From the NCBI GenBank assembly GCA_016283935.1, contig JAEENX010000025.1, forward strand, positions 1-64,000: 64,000 bases of DNA. The letters are read 5' to 3'. Source of the stretch: Bacilli bacterium. Its GTDB lineage: Bacteria > Bacillota_I > Bacilli_A > RF39 > UBA660. Position numbers and translations under genes: made by a program. Under the pieces are notes generated by a model. The model was given only the letters and a program-made list of their open reading frames with translations. It made no database searches and was not told the origin of the DNA. Below, in pieces: positions 61,808-64,000 of this stretch (position 1 is its first letter; every line of letters starts with the position of its first letter).

Positions 61808-62173
61808 ATGAATAGCATTAAACAAGGTAGAATCAGTTCTCAATTAATGAGAGAACTTTCAAATATAATGTTATTAGAAGCAAGAGATGAAACTTTAAAA
61901 CATGTTACTATCACAGGATGTGAAGTTACAAATGATTTATCTGTTGCAAGAATCTATTATACTTATATGGGTGAAGAAGATATTAAAGAAGTAATTAAGA
62001 ATTTAAAAGTAGCTGCTCCTTATTTAAGAACAGTACTTGCATCTAAAATTACTGATTTAAGAAAAATGCCTGAATTAAGATTTATCTATGATAATTCAGT
62101 TGAATATGGTAAACATATTGAAAATATCATAGAAAAAATTCATGAAGATGATGAAGAGATTAATGAAGATTAA
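61808..62173 (+). CDS. rbfA: Ribosome-binding factor A
   Basis: 121 residues, KH-like fold. RISSQLMRELSNIML, VTITGCEVTNDLSVARIYYT, LRTVLASKITDLRKMPELRFIYD and an acidic C-terminus. Assists 16S 5'-end maturation, cold tolerance. Two bases after infB; a terminator begins inside its last codons, so the operon ends here and truB is separate. Confidence 0.95.
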   Translation: MNSIKQGRISSQLMRELSNIMLLEARDETLKHVTITGCEVTNDLSVARIYYTYMGEEDIKEVIKNLKVAAPYLRTVLASKITDLRKMPELRFIYDNSVEYGKHIENIIEKIHEDDEEINED

Positions 62174-62182
62174 TCTCTTTTT
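62154..62182 (+). terminator. Intrinsic terminator of the rimP-rbfA operon
   Basis: AAGAGATTAAT/ATTAATCTCTT, loop GAAG, T run. Confidence 0.85.
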
Positions 62183-62189
62183 CTATAAT

Positions 62190-62214
62190 AAAAAAACAAG
62201 ATTTGATAATCTTG
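62190..62214 (-). terminator. Leftward intrinsic terminator of the toxin mRNA
   Basis: On the minus strand CAAGATT/AATCTTG with loop ATCA is followed by T7. It would end a transcript starting near 62472, giving an mRNA of about 280 nt that spans the whole antisense RNA. It overlaps the -35 of that RNA's promoter. Confidence 0.75.
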
Positions 62215-62240
62215 AATAATTTTATGTAATATATTATAAT
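62212..62240 (+). promoter_or_regulatory. Promoter of the antitoxin RNA
   Basis: TTGAAT, 17-bp spacer, TATAAT; start near 62247. Confidence 0.75.
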
Positions 62241-62246
62241 ATTTAT

Positions 62247-62335
62247 AGAAAAAGGGAATACTTAACGGCGCAATGTTGAGTACTCACCTCATATTTGGTG
62301 ATGCACTTAATCCATTGGATTGAGTGCTTTTTCTT
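62247..62335 (+). ncRNA. Predicted type I antitoxin small RNA (~88 nt)
   Basis: Bounded by a consensus-like promoter and a strong intrinsic terminator, with no good ORF. Three hairpins can be drawn. First, GAATACTTAAC with GTTGAGTACTC around GGCGCAAT; second, CACC/GGTG; third, the terminator. It contains TCACCTC, complementary to GAGGTGA in the SD of the convergent 25-aa ORF, and its entire length is antisense to that mRNA's predicted 3' UTR. Its 5' 14 nt (AGGGAATACTTAAC) are identical to the predicted 5' end of that mRNA. Confidence 0.75.
62303..62335 (+). terminator. Intrinsic terminator of the antitoxin RNA
   Basis: GCACTTAATCC/GGATTGAGTGC (one G-U), loop ATT, then TTTTTCTTTT. Confidence 0.85.
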
Positions 62336-62346
62336 TTATAAAATCA

Positions 62347-62424
62347 TTATCTTATGTATAATAATAGTATAAGTAGAATGATGATAATGATTAATGCAAA
62401 GATTAGAAAATCTTTCTTGTTCAT
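62347..62424 (-). CDS. 25-aa hydrophobic membrane peptide, predicted SOS-induced type I toxin (not in ORF track)
   Basis: Minus-strand ATG at 62424, stop TAA at 62347-62349. The peptide begins MNKKDFLIF and is then almost entirely Ile/Leu, ending in YIR: a charged N-tip, one membrane helix and a basic end, the plan of TisB- and Fst-like toxins. The SD AAAGGAGGTGAT is fully complementary to the 16S 3' end and lies 3 nt before the ATG. The leader sequesters this SD in a perfect hairpin. Promoter with LexA box upstream, antisense RNA convergent. Toxicity is inferred from architecture; not similar enough to name a family. Confidence 0.75.
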   Translation of the reverse strand: MNKKDFLIFALIIIIILLILLLYIR

Positions 62425-62430
62425 ATCATC

Positions 62431-62446
62431 ACCTCCTTTCGGAGGT
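62431..62446 (-). promoter_or_regulatory. SD-sequestering hairpin in the toxin leader
   Basis: Minus strand ACCTCC-GAAA-GGAGGT: six GC-rich perfect pairs closed by a GAAA (GNRA) tetraloop, hiding the SD core. Confidence 0.85.
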
Positions 62447-62478
62447 AAGCACTCAACTGTTAAGTATTCCCTAATAAA

Positions 62479-62506
62479 ATTATATCATTTAGCGAACACA
62501 TGTTCA
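62479..62506 (-). promoter_or_regulatory. Toxin promoter, minus strand
   Basis: -10 TATAAT (62479-62484 complement) with a weak -35 TGAACA (62501-62506) at 16-bp spacing, lying inside the LexA box. Predicted start near 62472, at the beginning of the inverted repeat. Confidence 0.65.
62493..62506. promoter_or_regulatory. LexA (SOS) box
   Basis: CGAACACATGTTCA: matches the Bacillota LexA consensus CGAAC-N4-GTTCG at nine of ten defined positions, with the GAAC...GTTC core complete. It overlaps the -35 of the minus-strand toxin promoter and lies 23 bases before truB. Confidence 0.8.
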
Positions 62507-62528
62507 GCTATAAAATGAGGTGAAATAT

Positions 62529-63371
62529 ATGAATGGAGTAATATTAGTTAATAAAAATAAAAATGTTACATCTAGAGATATTGTTAATGATTTAGTACAT
62601 ATATTTAATACTAAAAAAATAGGACATACTGGTACGTTAGATCCTATAGCATCTGGTGTATTAGTTTGTACAATTGGTAAATATACTAAATTAAATGATG
62701 TATTAACATCTAAATATAAAGAATATATAGCAACAATGGAATTAGGTTATTTAACTGATACTTTGGATAATACAGGTACTATTCTTTCTAAATCAGATGA
62801 TATACCTAATGAAGATAGAATTAGAGAAGTAATATATTCATATCAAAAGAAATATATGCAAGAAGTTCCTATTTATTCATCTGTTAAAGTAAATGGTAGA
62901 AAACTATATGATTATGCTAGAGCTGGAGAAACAGTTGAACTTCCTATTAAAGAAGTAGATATAAAAGAAATAGATATATTAGAAGTAAATGGATATACAA
63001 TTAAATTTAGAGCGTTAGTGTCCAAAGGAACGTATATTAGAAGTCTAATAAGAGATATAGGAGAAGAATTGGGGTGTCATGCTACCATGACAGATCTTAT
63101 TAGAACTAAACAAGGTAAATTTAATATAGAAGATACATATACTATAGACGAAATAAGAGAAGGTAAATATAAGATTTTAAATATAGAAGATGTATTAGAT
63201 TTAGATATAGTTAATACATCAGATAATTTATATAAATTAATATCTAATGGAGTAAAAATAGAATATGATTCTAATAAAGAATTTATATTATTTAGATATC
63301 AAAATGAAGATATAAGCTTATATAAAAAAGAAGATGACAAATATGTCATGTTTATAAGTATAAAGGCGTAA
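62529..63371 (+). CDS. truB: tRNA pseudouridine-55 synthase
   Basis: 280 residues. KIGHTGTLDPIASGVL carries the catalytic Asp; CTIGKYTK, YSSVKVNGRKLYDYAR and SKGTYIRSLIRDIG follow; PUA-like C-terminus. Forms pseudouridine 55 in tRNA T-loops. GTG 62520 is inside SD GAGGTG; ATG 62529 used. Normally co-transcribed with rbfA and followed by ribF; here separated from rbfA by the toxin module and ended by a terminator. Its promoter is unclear (TATAAA at 62509-62514 is very close; TATCAT at 62483-62488 is another option). Confidence 0.94.
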   Translation: MNGVILVNKNKNVTSRDIVNDLVHIFNTKKIGHTGTLDPIASGVLVCTIGKYTKLNDVLTSKYKEYIATMELGYLTDTLDNTGTILSKSDDIPNEDRIREVIYSYQKKYMQEVPIYSSVKVNGRKLYDYARAGETVELPIKEVDIKEIDILEVNGYTIKFRALVSKGTYIRSLIRDIGEELGCHATMTDLIRTKQGKFNIEDTYTIDEIREGKYKILNIEDVLDLDIVNTSDNLYKLISNGVKIEYDSNKEFILFRYQNEDISLYKKEDDKYVMFISIKA

Positions 63372-63387
63372 AATTATGCCTTTTTTT
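63362..63387 (+). terminator. Intrinsic terminator of truB
   Basis: AAAGGCGTA/TATGCCTTT (one G-U), loop AAAT, T7 run. Confidence 0.8.
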
Positions 63388-63397
63388 ATTTTATGTA

Positions 63398-63406
63398 TGA
63401 TATAAT
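63398..63406 (+). promoter_or_regulatory. Extended -10 promoter of ppdK
   Basis: TGATATAAT 32 bases before the ppdK start. Confidence 0.6.
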
Positions 63407-63438
63407 AATGTGGTACAAAATGAAAGGAAGACAATAAA

Positions 63439-64000
63439 ATGCAAAAGTATGTATATTTATTTACAGAAGGTAATGCAAACATGCGTGATCTTCTAGGTGG
63501 TAAAGGTGCTAACTTAGCTGAAATGACTAACATTGGTTTACCTGTACCACAAGGATTTACTATCACTACTGAAGCATGTACTAAGTACTATGAAGATGGT
63601 AGAGAAATTAATGAAGAAATCCAAGAACAAATTAACGAATATATAGTTAAGATGGAAGAAATTACTGGAAAGAAATTTGGGGATAAAGAAAATCCTTTAT
63701 TAGTTTCAGTAAGATCTGGAGCTAGAGCTTCAATGCCTGGTATGATGGATACAATCCTTAACTTAGGTTTAAATGAAGAAGTAGTAGAAGTATTAGCTGA
63801 AAAGTCTAATAATCCAAGATGGGCTTGGGATTGCTACAGAAGATTCATTCAAATGTATTCTGATGTAGTAATGGAAGTAGGTAAGAAATACTTTGAAGAA
63901 TTAATCGATAAGATGAAAGCAGATAGAGGAGTTAAACAAGACGTTGAACTTACTGCTGAAGATTTAAAAGAATTAGCTAATCAATTCAAAGCTGAATATA
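63439..64000 (+). CDS. ppdK: Pyruvate, phosphate dikinase, 3' end outside window
   Basis: Not in the ORF track because no stop is reached; 187 residues visible. [29 protein letters not shown] and [14 protein letters not shown] are the N-terminal nucleotide-binding domain of PpdK, and [24 protein letters not shown] is its hallmark. Interconverts pyruvate + ATP + Pi and PEP + AMP + PPi, usual in fermenters with PPi-linked glycolysis. SD AAAGGAAG. More C-ending codons than neighbours, consistent with high expression. Confidence 0.95.
   Translation, partial: MQKYVYLFTEGNANMRDLLGGKGANLAEMTNIGLPVPQGFTITTEACTKYYEDGREINEEIQEQINEYIVKMEEITGKKFGDKENPLLVSVRSGARASMPGMMDTILNLGLNEEVVEVLAEKSNNPRWAWDCYRRFIQMYSDVVMEVGKKYFEELIDKMKADRGVKQDVELTAEDLKELANQFKAEY

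Larger units (their letters stand above)
62253..62472. repeat. Inverted repeat linking antitoxin RNA and toxin leader
   Basis: AGGGAATACTTAAC at 62253-62266 (plus) recurs exactly on the minus strand at 62459-62472. Similarity continues inward with an insertion in the plus copy: GTTGAGT, then ACCTC, then GGTGATG in the same order on both. So the small RNA's 5' half is a diverged copy of the toxin leader, placed in inverted orientation. Confidence 0.9.

Noticed and set aside
62347-62424. Treating the 25-aa ORF as chance because it is so short
   Set aside because: The chance reading was rejected: a perfect SD in a GNRA hairpin, a LexA box, a promoter, a terminator and a convergent RNA all line up with it.
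1-64000. tRNA, rRNA, CRISPR arrays, transposases, replication origin
   Set aside because: None recognised while reading both strands; a tRNAscan/Infernal run could still find something small.

Overview
The window looks like chromosome of a very AT-rich, low-GC Gram-positive bacterium (Bacillota, probably a host-associated member of Bacilli near the Erysipelotrichales / RF39 / Acholeplasma-like groups). Reasons: Bacillus-type gene clusters (infC-rpmI-rplT behind an L20 leader, rimP-nusA-rnpM-infB-rbfA-truB, ftsE-ftsX plus an M23 hydrolase), strong Shine-Dalgarno sequences of the AAAGGAGGTGAT type, standard genetic code (no TGA read as Trp), a MurE with a DNPR motif (suggesting meso-DAP peptidoglycan), and a Gram-positive style type IV secretion locus. 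I cannot name a genus. I recognise no tRNA, rRNA, CRISPR array, transposase, integrase or relaxase.

Layout. 0-7 kb: a 5'-incomplete unknown gene, a small HMA-like protein, murE, a convergent Sel1/TPR protein and a dicarboxylate/amino-acid symporter. 7-13.4 kb: surface glycan genes (polymerase/ligase-like membrane protein, GT2, rmlB, GT4, Alg14/Alg13-like pair), interrupted by the alarmone synthetase relQ and a 42-aa membrane peptide with a structured upstream region. 13.5-19.4 kb: XRE membrane regulator, ASCH protein, DUF3592-like membrane protein, rpoZ, P-type Ca-like ATPase, alpha/beta hydrolase. 19.4-22.4 kb: L20 leader, infC (apparent AUA start), rpmI, rplT (with an unusual Rho_N-like tail), tdk, tmk. 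22.5-36.3 kb: a ten-gene type IV secretion locus (VirB6-, VirB3/PrgI-, split VirB4-, VirB1-like hydrolases, two VirB8-like proteins, VirD4) with no relaxase or integrase. 36.3-46 kb: VTT membrane protein, rmuC, ftsEX with a coiled-coil M23 hydrolase, cdsA, rseP, a ZipA-like-topology protein, parE. 46-58 kb: fhs, xseAB, an Hpt + receiver pair, thiI, ackA, nrnA-like, a gluzincin-like protein, fmt, a GT2. 58-64 kb: rimP (N-domain only), nusA, rnpM, infB, rbfA, truB, and the start of ppdK.

The most striking observation is the gap between rbfA and truB. It encodes, on the minus strand, a 25-residue strongly hydrophobic peptide absent from the ORF track. It has a perfect SD buried in a GAAA-tetraloop hairpin, a promoter overlapped by a LexA/SOS box (CGAAC-N4-GTTC), and a convergent ~88-nt plus-strand RNA with its own promoter and terminator that is antisense to the peptide mRNA's 3' UTR. 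The small RNA's 5' half is an inverted duplicate of the peptide mRNA leader, so the mRNA's 5' end can also fold onto its own 3' UTR, as in hok. Together this reads as an SOS-induced type I toxin-antitoxin module combining TisB-like control, TxpA/RatA-like layout and hok-like fold-back. The relaxase-less type IV secretion locus is the second system worth pursuing.

Intergenic spaces are very compact: perfect intrinsic terminators are often followed within a few bases by an extended -10 (TGnTATAAT) and a short 5' UTR. Many starts in the ORF track are GTG/TTG codons inside the SD of the true ATG; those starts were moved downstream and the reason is given in each entry.
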